Source: Cacajao melanocephalus (taxonomy: Eukaryota; Chordata; Mammalia; Primates; Pitheciidae). From it: DNA of 64,000 bases. The stretch lies in the NCBI GenBank assembly GCA_963573385.1, contig CAUYLG010033149.1, positions 32,880 to 96,879 on the forward strand, read 5' to 3'. Made by a program: the position numbers and the translations under genes. Positions 1 to 13,629 of this stretch are shown here, one piece after another; the stretch's first letter is position 1, and each line of letters starts with the position of its first letter. The notes under the pieces were generated by a model. It made no database searches. It saw only the letters and a list, made by a program, of their open reading frames with translations, and was not told where the DNA came from.

Positions 1-689
1 GATATCTGTGTGTGTGTGCATGTGTGTAATTTAACACATAGTATATGCTTGGAGGACTCTCCTAAGCTTTTTCACCTTGTTTTGCTCCCTGTAGGTACTG
101 TCACCGCCACAGGAAATTCTCTTCGTTTCATGGCTTTAAATCCCACCTATTTTATATTCTTAGTCTCCATCTCTCCCAAACCACTGAAGTGAATATGCAA
201 CCTCCCAACAGACATATCAGACCTGACAGAGCTCCAGATCAAGTGCTGTTCTCCAGCAAACCTGTTCCATCTTGTTCTTGACCTTGGTCAATGGCAGTAT
301 CATATTCCCAAGTTTTTAAGGTTGGAGTCATCTTTGACTCCTCTCCTCTCACAGTCCTCATCTAATTCATCAACACGTTTTATCAGCTAAATTTTATTCC
401 AAACTCAACAGGTTCTCATTACTTTCTCCTCTGTCACTGTAACCCAAGACAAAACACCATCATCCCTCACCGTAGTGGATCACCACAACACCCACAATCC
501 TTACTCTCCTCTCCCCGATGGTAAATTCTAAACACGGCAGCTAGAATGGGAATCGTACCTATGACTCTGTTAGTCTCTTGCTTAACGCCCCCCAACAGCT
601 TTCCCTCACACCTAAAATAACGTCCAAAGTCTTCATCCTGGCCTATGTTAACATCTTACATAACCATAGTACATTTGTTAAAAACTAAG
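1..689. other. upstream intergenic DNA, no gene seen
   Basis: The stretch opens with a short TG-rich microsatellite (about 8-28). The rest is AT-moderate sequence with no open frame that looks coding, no splice-flanked exon and no repeat I can name with confidence. Confidence 0.5.
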
Positions 690-915
690 AAATTGATACA
701 GGAACAATATGGTTAACTAAACTACAGATTTCATTTAGATATTCCTGGTTTTTCCACTAATGCCATTTTTCTGTTCCAGATGCAATCCAGGATTGTACAT
801 TGCCTTTAGTTACACATCTCCTTAGTCTCCTCCAGTCTGTGTTAGTTTCTTAGTCTTTTAAACAATTATTATGATCTTTAGTTTTGAACAGTACTGGCCA
901 GGTATTTTGTAGACT
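690..915 (-). repeat. probable old L1-related fragment
   Basis: The text resembles a high-copy mammalian repeat that I associate with the antisense strand of old L1 elements, including a stretch around 770-860 that begins with ctgttccagatgcaatccag. A related stretch occurs at 6.93-7.83 kb. I cannot assign a subfamily, and the class is a judgement from memory of repeat consensus sequences. Confidence 0.35.
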
Positions 916-1517
916 ATACCATGCTCTGTTGTTTGTTTGCCATAGAAGTAAATGTGATGGGAAGACAAAAAGAAAAAAAAGGAACCTAGATGCTATAGTT
1001 CTCAAAATTCCATTTCAGAAAACCCAATGAAAATCTTGCTAGAATTTAGCTTTTTGGGGTTCCTAGGTGAATAAGTTTCTGATCCCAGAATCAGGAGATA
1101 GAAGGACTAAGGAGAACAGGAGAGCAAGGACTAAAAGCTAAGAAGCCTTTTCCTAAAAGCCCCCAACATATTTTTCCATCAATTTTTATTGATCATAATT
1201 CTATACCACGGCCACAGAAATGGAACGGCCATCATTAGTTCAGTCTAATGAAGACCCACTCTCGTGGAGGTGGGATTAGGTGTTCTCTGAATCGTGGCTT
1301 CTAGAAGGAGGATTAACCAGCAAAGAAGGAATGAGTAGGGAATGGTCCAGGATGGGGACGGGAAAGGGAATGGGTGTGGTAGATACAAACAGTGGCTGCT
1401 ACAGAGTCTATATATTTTGTGTATAGGTAAAGTTTAAATGGAGCATGACCTCCTAGGGGTAGGGAATGTCAGAAGTATGATATTTATCAAAAGTTGTCTA
1501 GCATGGATTAAAAAAAA

Positions 1518-1655
1518 TTGTGATAGAGCTGGCATGGTGGTATAACCTGTAATCCCAGCTACTTGGGAGGCAGAGGTGAGAGGATTGATTGAGCCCAGGA
1601 GTTTGAGTCCACCCTGGGAAACATAGCAAGACCCCTATCTCTATTTTGTTTTAAG
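1518..1655 (+). repeat. Alu monomer fragment
   Basis: The Alu core cctgtaatcccagctacttg is visible near 1547, followed by the gaggattgattgagcccagg block and a degraded 'accctgggaaacatagcaag' block. Only one monomer is present and it has diverged strongly, so it is either a FLAM/FRAM-type monomer or a truncated AluJ. Confidence 0.7.
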
Positions 1656-1885
1656 TTGTGATATATCTATACAGGAAGCACTACTCAGCAATAAAAATGT
1701 ATGAACTGCTGGTGTGTGCAACATCATGAATGAATCTAAAAGATATCATGTTAAATGAAAGAAACCTGACACAAAAGACTGCATACTGTAGGAGTCCATT
1801 TCCATGTCAGTCTAGAAAAAGCAAAACCATAGTGACAGAAAACAGATCAGTAGTTACCAGGGGCTAGGGAGGAGGGAGGTGACTA
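1656..1885 (+). repeat. L1M-type 3' fragment
   Basis: It contains diverged forms of the L1 3'-end phrases 'ctactcagcaataaaaatg', 'catgaatgaatctaaaagat' and 'accaggggctaggga'. These read in L1 sense on the + strand. It abuts the Alu monomer directly. Confidence 0.6.
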
Positions 1886-2129
1886 GATCCGAAGTGGAAT
1901 TAGGGAACTTTTCGGGGAACCATTAAAATTTTCTATAAAGAGAAAACTACTCCTGGGTCTTGGGAGATGGTACAAGAAAGAACAAAGGACATTGCAGGAA
2001 ACCTTCATGATCTGTACAGGCAAGAGTTCTGTTGTCTTGAGACACAGGGTAACCTGCCTAGGCTTTTGTTTGGGCAAATGGCACAAATTTCTTCCTATTG
2101 TTTATTTATTATTCATTCATCCATTCATT

Positions 2130-2303
2130 TATTTTTTGAGACAGCACCTTGCTATGTTGCCCAGGCTGGAGTGCAGTGGTGCAATCACAGCTCAAGTGCC
2201 CAGCCTTCCTGGTAGCTGGGACTACAGGCTTGTGCCATTATGCCCAGCTAAGTTTTTATTTTTTGTAGAGATGAGGTCTTGCCATGTTGTTCAGGCTGGT
2301 ATT
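2130..2303 (-). repeat. AluJ-like fragment, antisense
   Basis: It reads as the reverse complement of Alu: a gagacagcaccttgctatgt start, tgcccaggctggagtgcagt near 2159, and agctgggactacaggcttgt near 2214. It is cut off before the second A-rich region, and L1 antisense sequence follows at once. Confidence 0.8.
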
Positions 2304-2314
2304 TTTGTAATTAC

Positions 2315-3840
2315 ATTTTTTTTCTATGTTTAAGGTGTACATCATGATGTTTTGATATATGTGCATAAAGTATCATTACTATAATCAAGCAAATTAACAT
2401 TTCCATAATTTACCTAGTTACCTTTTTGGTGTGTTTGGTTAGAGCACCTAAAATCTACTCACTTAGCAAATTTCCACTGCACAGGACAATATTATTAGCT
2501 ATAGCCCTCATGCTGCACATTAGATTCCTAGATTTACTCATCCTACATAACTGCTATTTTGTCCCCTTTGACCTACATCTTCTCATTTTCATGCTCCTCA
2601 CCTGCCCTTGGCAACCACTGTTATACTGTTTCTATGTATTTGACCTTTTAAAGATCCCACATAGAAGTGAGATCATGCAATATTTTCCGTTCTATGTATA
2701 GCTTATTTTACTTAGAATTCATGTCTTTCAGTTTCATTCATGTAGTAGCAAATGACAGACTCTCCTTTTTTTAAGGCTGAATAATATTCCATTATATATG
2801 TGTGTCTATATATCTAAATCTACATAATAACAGTTTCTTTATCCATTCATTGATGGGCACTCGTTTCCATAGCCAGAATATTGTTAACAATGCTTAAATA
2901 AACATGGAAGTGTAGATATCTCTTCAGCATAATAGATTTTATTTGTTTTCAGTAGATATCCAGTAGTGGGATTGCTGGGTCGTATGGCAGTTCTATTTTT
3001 AATTTTTAAGGGAAACTTCACACTGCTTTCCATAATGGCTCTACCAGTTGACAGTCCTACCAATAGTGTACCTTTTCTTCCACATCCTCGCCAACACTTG
3101 TTATGTTTTTGTCTTTTTAATGATAGTCATTCTAATAGGCATGAGGTGATACTCACTGTGGTTTTGGTTTGCATTTCTCTGACGATTAATGAGGTTGAAC
3201 ATTCTTTTCATATACTGGTTGGCCATTTTTATGTTTTTTTTTAAAAGTCTATTCAAATTCTTTGCTCATTTTCTAATCAGATTGTTTCCTTGTTATTGAA
3301 TTGCTTGAGTTCCTAACGTATTTTGACTATTAACCCCTTATTTACATAAGGTTTGCAGCTATTTCCTCCCATTGCATAGGTTGCCTCTTCACCCCTGCTG
3401 GTTGTTTCCTTTGCTGTACAGAAGCCTTTTAGTTTGATGTAGTCCCACTTGTTTATTTTTGCCTTTGTTCCTGAGCTTTTGATATACTATCCAACAAATT
3501 TATTGCTTAGGCCAATGTCAAGGAGCTTTCCCCTTATGTTTTCTTTTATGAGTTTTACACTTTCTGGTCTGTATTTAGGTCTTTAATCTATTTTGAGTTG
3601 ACTTTTGTCTATGGTATAAGATAAGGGTCCAGTTTCATTCCTTTCCATGTGGATATCCAGTTTTCCCAGTACCATTTATTAAAGAGACGCTCTTTTTCCC
3701 AATGCATTTTCTTGGTGCCTTTGTCAAAAATTAGATGACTTCATATTATATTATTAGGTTTATTTCCAGACTTCCTCTTTTGTTCTATTGATCTTTGTGT
3801 CTGTTATGCCAGTACCACACTGTCTTGATTACTACAGCTT
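2315..3840 (-). mobile_element. L1 3' portion (ORF2 C-terminal region and 3' UTR)
   Basis: Read on the minus strand this is the last ~1.5 kb of an old primate/mammalian L1. Antisense signature phrases include ttgctgggtcgtatggcagt near 2972, tttgctgtacagaagccttt near 3411 and gtaccatttattaaagagac near 3670. The reading frame is broken throughout, so no protein is expected. At 3840 it joins, head to head, another L1 piece in the opposite orientation. Confidence 0.8.
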
Positions 3841-4268
3841 ATAAAATCACACAAAAATCAGTTGCATTTCTTTATACCAATATTGATCTATCAAAAATAA
3901 ATTAATAAAACAATCCCATTTATGATAGCATCAAGAGGAATAAAATACTCACAAATAAATTTAACCAAGGAGGTAAAAGATCTGTACATGGAAAACTATA
4001 AAGCATTGATAAAAATAAATTGAAGAAGACACAAATAAATGAAAAGATATCTTACATTCATGAATTGGAAACATTAATACTGTCAAAATGTGTACACTAC
4101 CTGAAGTGATATACAGATTCAGCACAATCACTATCAAAATTCCAATGACATTTTTCACAGAAATAGAAAAAAATGTAAAAATTCATATGGAAGCACAAAG
4201 ATTTTAAATAGCCAAAGCAATCTTGAGAAAAAAAAGCAAAAGTTGACGGCATACTGATTTCAAATTAT
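3841..4268 (+). mobile_element. inverted 5' segment of the same L1
   Basis: Here L1 ORF2-like coding text runs in sense on the + strand. A translation recalls the ORF2 region around '[13 protein letters not shown]' and '[12 protein letters not shown]'. In L1 this lies just upstream of the segment found on the minus strand at 2315-3840. One element with its 5' part flipped (twin priming) explains both pieces better than two separate insertions. Confidence 0.65.
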
Positions 4269-4304
4269 CTTACAAATTTCATTTCTATGTTCTTTAGAAT
4301 ATCA

Positions 4305-4649
<345 letters not shown>

Positions 4650-4659
4650 TCAATGAAGA

Positions 4660-5749
4660 GTTGGCAAATATAGGACTTGTAAGAGGGCTGACAATAACAT
4701 GTGAGTTGAACTCTGGTTCTTAAATACCGGCAAAAGGACTATAATTAATTAAAATATAGTTCTCCTTAAGAAAAAGGCTTTCTCATGTTTTACAGGGTAT
4801 TATGCATTTAATTTCAGTGTCCTTAGCTTTTTGGGTTACCTGTTGTCTCATATGACTAGGACTTTTGATAGGGTTTGTAATTGACATATATTGACTTTAT
4901 AAAAGATCCTTCTTACTGAAGTATAGTCCCTATTTACCATGGTCCTAACCAAACATGCCTGTCACTGATTCTAATCAACTGTGGAAATCCCAGCATCTAG
5001 CAGGAAGGGGACAGAAGTGGGGTACTTTTGGTTAAGGAGACCTGTACACTTTTCAAGTCATATTACACATGCACCTGCCTATTCTGTGATAATTCTCACT
5101 ACAAGCTTCTGAGAGGCAGTGCATGAGAGTGTCTAGGAGATGCCTAGGTTAAGAAACTTGCTCCAAACAATTGGTGTGAACAGTATCCCATAGTTATTTT
5201 GGGCCTGGTGTAGGTTTTTAAAAACTTGTTATTATTGATGTAGATTTTTTTTCCATATGTATTGGCTGTACATATACACATCCCTGCATTCTGATTATTA
5301 AGCATGGGACTTTGTAAATATGCATTGCACTCTGACATAACATTATTTCCAAGTCTGGAAACATAACTCTTCTAGCACTGTGATATAAACACATTCATTC
5401 TCAGACACATGGTTTTCAAAACTGTAGATCAAGTGCTAATACTGGAAGGAGAAAAAATCCACTTCACATTGCAAAGAGGAATAAAAAGATCCACTTTGCA
5501 CTGTAATCAACTTGCTTGCCATACACTTTTCTTGAGAAAGGGATTATGCAATTAGTGGTAATAGAAATGCTGGGCATTCTATGAAGGAAGGACCCCACAG
5601 GCTGTGATTCACAAATTATTGTTTGAAAGTAGATACCCCCGTTCCATCACTAGCAATTGTGACTTACTAGATCTGAGACGAAGTTCAAGCATCTTTTTTT
5701 TAACCATCAGAAATGATTACCATATATTTAAGAAACAGATCCAATTTTG
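4660..5749. other. intergenic, nothing identified
   Basis: The sequence is AT-rich with scattered stop codons in all frames. There is no repeat consensus I recognise, no CpG cluster and no exon-like structure. Confidence 0.4.
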
Positions 5750-5885
5750 TTTATTTTTAATTTTTTAGAGACAGGATTTCACTATGTTGTCCAGGCTGGA
5801 TTCAAACTCCTGGGACTCACTTGATCCTCCCATCTCAGCTTTCTGAGTTAGCTGGGATAGTAGGTGTGTGCACCTGGTTGTTCAA
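5750..5885 (-). repeat. Alu fragment, antisense
   Basis: It contains diverged antisense Alu blocks: tttttagagacaggatttca, gttgtccaggctggattcaa and the 'gatcctcccatctcagc' region. It is only ~135 bp and old (AluJ or free-monomer type). Confidence 0.65.
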
Positions 5886-6924
5886 GAATCTTTATTGCTA
5901 AGTTTTAATAAGTACCCCAGGTGATACCAATTCTGTGCCCTTTGAGGCATTGTTTGAAAGAAACATTTTCTAACATATCTAATCAGGCATTTGTTTTCTT
6001 TCAGGATTTAACATGAAGCAAAAGTGACCCAGAATCTCTTCTCCTTTTATTGCCAAAATGCAAAGAAAAGAGTCCTTATCTCTCAGGAAAAGACTACACT
6101 TAAGAGTGAAAACAAAGAAAATGTGGTAGTTTGAAGAAAAGTATCTTCAGCTGTCAAATGTCACGGCTGTGCAGTCTTGGTCAATGGGCCACATGACCCA
6201 AAACTCATTATCCTCCCCAAAACCACCATTATCAATACATGCACAAAATGCACTGACACAATAGTTTTCTACCTTGGCCTGTCAATGAAGTTATTGAAAT
6301 GAAATTGCCAACTCATTTCAATTCTTCTGTTCAATTTATCACCCGTTTTGAGAGCTACACCACAATCGATTCTATTACACACTTTCCTGCAACTCCTCAC
6401 TTGATAATGAACTAATCAAAAGAATCAGGGTTTTACTATAAATATTATTTCATTTTATACTTCAGATGAATTTCAGGATCCTTGCATGCAGTGTGCCCTT
6501 AATTAGTAATTGCTGAGTGCATGAACAAAATATTGGGCTGAATCATATTATTGTATATAGCAATAGATCAAATCATATTTTTAGCAAAGCCAGTCATGAG
6601 TTGATTCTTAAAGAAACCCATGGTGATCATTTTAGAAAAGGGAAGACGATTATTTTATTTGGTAAGGAAAACAATTATACTTTAATGTATTTTTATAAAC
6701 CTTTCATTTTGAAATACTGTTATAATAAATTACAAAAGCTACAAAAATCTTTCAAAGAGCTCCCTTACCATCTTCTGAGGGTAAGTTGCAGATGTGATGT
6801 CCCTTTACCACTTCATATTTCAGTTTATACTTCCTAAAAACAAGAACACTCTACTATATACCTTGAGTACATCAGGAAAATAACAACGATCCAATTTAAC
6901 CCATCAAATCCACAGAATCCACTG
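5886..6924. other. intergenic, nothing identified
   Basis: The sequence is AT-rich. A ~106-codon open frame at 6517-6837 has no recognisable domain, AT-driven composition and no promoter or splice context, so I treat it as chance. Confidence 0.4.
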
Positions 6925-7835
6925 AGTATGCCACAAAAGTCATTTATACATTTTGGATCCCATTCAAGATCACATGCTGCATTTAGTGGTGTCATCTCTT
7001 TACTGTCCTTCAATCTGGAACAATCTTTACTATCATAGTCTTGACATTTTTAAAGAGTACAGGCCAGTTACTTGATTTTTCTCTCAATTTGCATTTGTCT
7101 GATGTTTTATCCTGACTTACATATTTATGCATAGAAATGACACTACATTCTTGGCATATCATATCAAGATGCAGCACAAGGCTGATTTGCCCCATTGCTG
7201 GTTTTCATTTATGTAAAATTTTACCAGTTGATTAAGATGATATCTCCCAAGTATTTACAGCTGCATGTTAAGTAATAAGTATGCTGTACTTATTAATAAT
7301 TAATAATGTATTAATGAACATTTTTAGAGATATACTTTGAGACTAGGTAAATATCCTGTTCCTCATCAAAATTGTATCTGCCAATTTTAGTATCTATTGA
7401 TGATTCTGGCCCGAATCAATTAAGATGGTGGTTGCCAAATGGTGGTTTTCTAATTCTATCTTTTCTTGTTCATTTATTAGTTGCATTCTATTATAGAGTT
7501 CCCTTCTCTGTTTCTATCAGCATGGACTCATGGATTCTTATTTTAATCAAAGGGTTAAATTTGTTATTGTCATTAACTATTTTACTCCTTAAAGTGTCCA
7601 AGATTGGCCAACAGGAACCTCTTCAAGCTGACTTCTATATTCTTTTGACATGTCTCCATAATTCTTTAAGTACTTTCTCATTTCCTTGGAGAACAAATTA
7701 TTCTAGTTTTATCCACTACACCAAAGAATCCTGGTTCCTTTTATTGGAGGATGGTATGAAGAAACCAAGGTCTGAATGTTAGGTGTGTTCATTGCTACTG
7801 GGGTGGCACTGCTTTTAGGCCTTCTCAGTTGACAA
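6925..7835 (-). repeat. old L1-related interspersed repeat, antisense
   Basis: The run from about 6960 to 7780 follows a high-copy mammalian repeat that I associate with old L1. Diagnostic-looking phrases are agtacaggccagttacttga, tatcctgttcctcatcaaaa, ccgaatcaattaagatggtg and atggactcatggattcttat. Open frames in it (for example 7372-7782) are relics. The subfamily is not assigned. Confidence 0.4.
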
Positions 7836-8102
7836 ACCTAGGAAATATATCAACATATACACACACATATACACTTATATCTTTCTATCTATAATCTCTT
7901 TGGATCCAAAATCATTTTACATCTTCACTTTCAATTTCAAGCCATGTCACTGGATCTCTTGCCTTTCTATATTGGTAATTCACTTCTCCAACAGTGAGAT
8001 GACTGGCTCCAATATTCTTAATGCATGTACTTGTTTGCTCAATTCCCTAGCACACAAACCAATCTCTTGGCCATGTCAGCAAAAAATGTGTCCTGTCTCT
8101 AT

Positions 8103-8275
8103 TAAATACGTATATATAAAATACCCCCCCACATATATACACATATATATGAAATCAGATATTTTATGTATAAGAAATCATACTATGTAGCTATATCAGG
8201 AATCCCATATAATACACAAAATGTATCAATGTAAAATATATATCCAATTTCTGTAAATATCTGATTTCACATGTG
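8103..8275. repeat. AT-rich tract with a 15-bp inverted repeat
   Basis: A 15-bp arm (tgaaatcagatattt, 8150-8164) is repeated in perfect inverted form at 8255-8269, about 90 bp away. The tract between is rich in alternating AT. It could be a decayed DNA-transposon end pair or chance in low-complexity sequence. Confidence 0.5.
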
Positions 8276-8411
8276 TTTTTTAAAAGAGAAGTACACAATA
8301 AAGCTTTCTTCTAATGAGCCTGGAGCCTGCTGTTCATACTTCCACAGTGTTATTCCTTCATGCTCTGTCTGGCCCTCAAGGAGCTGCTAGCCTCAGAAAT
8401 GCAGAGTTACA

Positions 8412-9605
<1,194 letters not shown>

Positions 9606-10550
9606 TTAGGAACAATATCACTGACGATCGCGGTGTCCCGTTTTAATTTAGAGGGCGCCAGCAACACGTCAGTGAGGGAATCGGAAGCCACGGGGCACCT
9701 CACCCTGGGCCGGGAATCACTAAGAGAACCTTAACGCCGCTGAAGTTTCCGGACGGGGTCAGTCTGGAACTGACGAAAGGAGCCTCCGCTTGGTCGACGC
9801 AGTCTCCCGGTTTTCTCGCGGCTTCTGGAGGACGAGGAATTTCTAGGTTTTCTCCTCCTCGGGCAAATCACGGTCTGTGCCTTCCGCGGCGCTGGGAACA
9901 GGTGAGCCGGGCGGCGGCGCCTCCGGGACGCGCACAGGTGCTGGTCCCCGCCCGCCGGCCCCTCCCTGCACCACGCGGTCCGGGCCCAGGTGCCAGCGCC
10001 CAGGTGTGCGGGGCACGGGGCTGCAGCTCCGCTCGGCATCCGACAGCGGGCGCCGCTGCAGCAGCTCGCGGGCCGCGGAGCTGAACGGCTTCGCGAGTTG
10101 GGGCAGCTCCTTGCGCTCGGCCCTGCTCGGCGACGAGAGCTCCGCCTGGGCGCCGGGTTCCCACAGCCGCGAGAGACGGCGGGCGCCGAAGGGACGGGCC
10201 GACCTCCGCGCACCATTTGCCGGCCTGGGGCGGGCGGGCGAGCGGCGAGAGCCCGGGAGAGCGGAGAGCCAGGCCAGCCCGGAGCGCGCCGGAGACACCC
10301 CGAGCGCCCCGCGTCCTGGCACCATGCGACCCGCCGCGCGTCCTCCTCGCGGGCCCGGGGCTTCGCTCTCCGCTCGCTGAGCCCCTGCGCTCGCCACCAC
10401 GGAAACTCGGAAAGAGGAGGCGAGGCTGTGGGGAGCGGCGCGGAGACGGACAAGACTTCCCCTCCGCCCCCAAGAGGCTGCCGGTCCCCGGTTCCCTGGG
10501 CTTCTCCAGCTTTATCATGAACCTGGCGCAAGGTTGGCTTTAGGAGAAAT
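9606..10550 (+). promoter_or_regulatory. RGS6: CpG island promoter of RGS6
   Basis: CpG dinucleotides are frequent from about 9610 to 10545 and rare on both sides. G+C is very high, especially 9880-10460. GC-box-like motifs are visible: ccccgccc at 9946-9953, ggggcggg at 10227-10234 and ccgcccc near 10464-10470. I see no TATA box at a suitable place inside the island, which fits the dispersed-start type of promoter. The island lies ~31 kb upstream of the coding exon that starts RGS6, on the same strand, so it is the natural promoter for that transcript. CpG islands often fire in both directions, so an antisense non-coding transcript is possible but not shown. Confidence 0.85.
9750..10532 (+). 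other. RGS6: zone holding the non-coding first exon(s) of RGS6
   Basis: The translation start lies in an exon at 41333-41436 that opens with an acceptor and an in-frame stop, so the upstream exon must be 5' UTR. The sequence does not fix its limits. Possible splice donors in the island are cag|gtgagc with GT at 9902 (best fit to consensus), cag|gtgtgc with GT at 10004, and aag|gttggc with GT at 10533 (weaker, but at the island's 3' edge). Several first exons may be used. Long open frames on both strands here reflect G+C-rich composition. Start-site mapping or 5' RNA reads would place it. Confidence 0.5.
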
Positions 10551-10559
10551 TCAGGAGCC

Positions 10560-13505
10560 GGAGGGAGAGTCAAGGCAATTCTTTGGTTGCTAAGGTAATT
10601 GTAGTTGTGACAAAAATGGGCAAGAAACGGGGAAAAACATGGTTTAAAACAGTATCCCCTCTTCCCCACCCCGTATGTGTTGATTTCATCTCCTGGGTGG
10701 GGGTGCTTGTCCATTTCAGATGCGTGACAGGTGCCCGTGTGTGTGTGTCTGCAGTTTGGGACTGTGGAAGCACGAGCTTACATAAGTGGTTAGGCAAGCT
10801 GGCGTGTGGACTTGTGTGGGATGGGTGCAGGTCTGCATATAAATCATGTTCCTGGGTTTCTGGGTGTGAAGCGCACACCGACGGGGACGAGGGTGCAGAG
10901 GATGGCGCTTTTAGGTACTTCCAGCCTTCCGATGTTGTGATCGCAGGTAGGGCAGCTTTACCTCTAAATCAGGCGTTCATTAACTTTTTCTGTGAACAAG
11001 CTCGCCCATTTGTGGTTTGAAGAAAAGGAGAGTCTCCGTGGTGAGGTGTGGAGGGCAGGGGCGGGTGGGGAGGTTTGTTGTTTGGGAACTGCGCTAGCAA
11101 AGGAAGCGGTGGCTATTCGCTAGGAGAGAATGACAACTGAACTGATTGCGTGAGGAGTGGAGAGACCGTGTTTACAGTCACTGGCAGGCTGCGTAAGAAG
11201 TGGTCCAGTGAGACAGGGAAAGTGACCCAGAAAATTTAATTTTGTTCAGAATGAAAGCTGCTGTATGTCATTTTTTCCCCTTAATTTGACGGAGTGGGAA
11301 CGTTATTTTCTCTCTCTCTCGTTGAGACCAGTGGCGTTTCTATGTTACAAACTGAAGCTATTTGGGGTCTCGTGGATTTGGAATTATCAATGCTTAGGAG
11401 GTGAGTTCTGATCAATACCTTTAACAGCCCCAAACAAAAACTGCAGAGATAATCGAGATTAGGTAAAATCTACCACTGGACCCTTTTCTCTCCAGAGTGG
11501 GTGAGAGATAGAAGCACTGGACTTGTGAGTATCAACATGGAGTGAGAGAATGAGCTACAAGTTTGTGTGTGTGTATGGTCTGTTAAAAAGTGTAAGACTT
11601 AAAGGAAACTGTTAGGTTTAGTTTAATGGGTTGACAACACGGCTCTTATAGATCAATTTTCTTAGGCAAATAGGTAATTACATGGAGTGGGAGCTAGGAT
11701 GTTGGTGGGAAACTTTCTGTAAGATGCATATTCTTGATTCTGAATTTATTACTTTTGCAATGGGTGGGACTGTGTGAAGGAAAGTAGAGGGCTGAGGGAA
11801 ATTTGGTGAGACTCTTAAGAGAGAAATCTTTGCAAGCCAAATCTTGCATGCTAAACAGGGAAAGCCTAGATGATAAATTCTGAGTTCTTTGATACCGTAC
11901 CACTGTTAAGCTAAATTGTCATGTAAATGTGATCTCATGCACTATAAACTATAGATATATGTGGAGAGACAGTCTATTTCCAATAACTCGTCCTTTCCTG
12001 AAAGCGTCTGCAAGTTCTAGAAATGTCAGCTGTTAGGAGGCATTGTGATGAAGGAGAGAGGCCACCGGTGTTTCCTTTTTATATTGATTCCAGCAGATCT
12101 TAACTTCCAATTTTCTTTAAGGGATTTCAGTTAACATACACTGAATTTATATTGCTGAGAGTTTCAGTAAAACAAGACTAGTTTTTCTTTGAAGCAATAA
12201 ATTTCATCTTACCAAGCGAAACATTACAACAATGCTTTTGTGGCAGAAATGTTTATTTAAATGAGTTCATTTTCATCATTTATTTATTTTTGATATGCAG
12301 AATAAGATCCCCAACATACATGGTTTTGAAGTCCATAGACGTTTCTTGAGAAAGAAAAAAAAAATTTAAGGGTTATTGTGGACAATGAAATTTGCCAGTA
12401 ATTTTGGATGTGTCATTGTCTACAGGGACATAATTTTATGTGAAAGCAGAATCATTCTGTTTCTTATGTCTCTCATCTTCTCCCATGCATTTTATCCCCT
12501 GAACTCCTAAGACTTTGCCAGGAATTGCTGAACATTCTGTTTTGTGCCAAGGGTTAAATATCAGGGGATGAGAATAAGGAGCTGTGTGTCACATAAAGGT
12601 ATTTCAAAAGGATGCTTCCAGAGCTCTCAATACTGGGATTAATTTTTCCTTTAGCTTCGCAGTTAGCTTGTCTTAATTCATAGTGCTCTGAACCTAGGAA
12701 TGCATTTAACCTCTTCTTTCTCAGTGCCAGCTGGAAGGAATATATTTACCAAATTTCATCTTCATTGTAACATGGCATGATATAAATAATTACTATACAC
12801 ATACTATCCTGCTGTATGGAAAGGAATAGAATCACAAAATAAACTTTCATGTTGAGTGATATGGATATAACATTAAAAAACAATTTTAACTTTTCCCCTG
12901 ATTCCAAAAGCAATATTTAGCTATGGAGAACAATTCAGGAAAATACAAAGAAAAAAATAAAGGTTATCCATAATCTGCTGTGCAGGGGAGCCACTATGAA
13001 TGTGTCTTTAAGTGTATATTCTTCCAAATATTATTCTAGTCAATTATTATATTTCTACCCAGTCCCCCCTCTACCGCAAATGTTTTATAAATATAAGATA
13101 TAACTTGAAAATATAACTTGGAAATGTATTAAAGGTTTGGGAAATTACTGCTTGTTTACAGAATGATTTTGATCAGATATTAGTTTTTATTTGTGGTCCT
13201 TATTTTCAAAGAGAGTAGGTTCTTTTTCTGCTCTTTGAGAACAAGTGTTTGCACTTTGGGCGAGTAATTCTTGGGGCCTCCTATCAGATTTAGGGATTAA
13301 ATCATCAGAAAAGAAGTAGAAGATTGGCCATTGAGGGTGGGAGACCTGAGTTCTGGTTGCGGTTACTCCACCAACTTCTCCTGTGGCCTCTGCTTCCCTA
13401 AAGGGCAAAAGGCGCTTTTAGATTTAACTCAGTAAGCTGATGACATATTTGTTGCTTTGACAAGAATGACCTTTGAAGAGTGCTTATTCAAACACAGAAA
13501 CACTT
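10560..13505 (+). other. RGS6: RGS6 intron 1, 5' part
   Basis: This is mostly unique-looking sequence with no gene. A strong donor-like site, ggag|gtgagt with GT at 11401, could serve an unrecorded downstream first exon but has no matching acceptor or CpG support. AT-rich text at 12860-13090 resembles old LINE sequence but is too diverged to name. Confidence 0.5.
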
Positions 13506-13509
13506 GGGG

Positions 13510-13610
13510 GTCACCCCCAGAGTCTCTGATTCATTCTGTCTGGGGTAGGGCCCAAGAATGTGCATATCTAACAAGTCCCCAGATGAACTGACTCTGCTGG
13601 TTTGGTGACA
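13510..13610 (+). repeat. MER20/MER5-like DNA transposon fragment
   Basis: The phrase order 'cagagtctctgattcattct', 'ggggtagggcccaagaatgt' and 'ctaacaagtccccag' follows the 3' half of the MER20 group of non-autonomous hAT elements. The left LTR of the ERVL provirus begins ~15 bp further on. Confidence 0.6.
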
Positions 13611-13629
13611 GTGAAAACTAGAGGGTAAG

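Noticed and set aside
9731..10714. 327-codon open frame on the minus strand (plus several of 100-216 codons in other frames) in the CpG island
   Set aside because: Stop codons are AT-rich, so long open frames on both strands and all frames are expected at this G+C level. The translations are Arg/Pro/Ala/Gly-rich with no domain.
10810..10840. catataaatc as a TATA box
   Set aside because: It lies beyond the 3' edge of the CpG island with no initiator or exon structure at the right distance. It is probably chance AT sequence.
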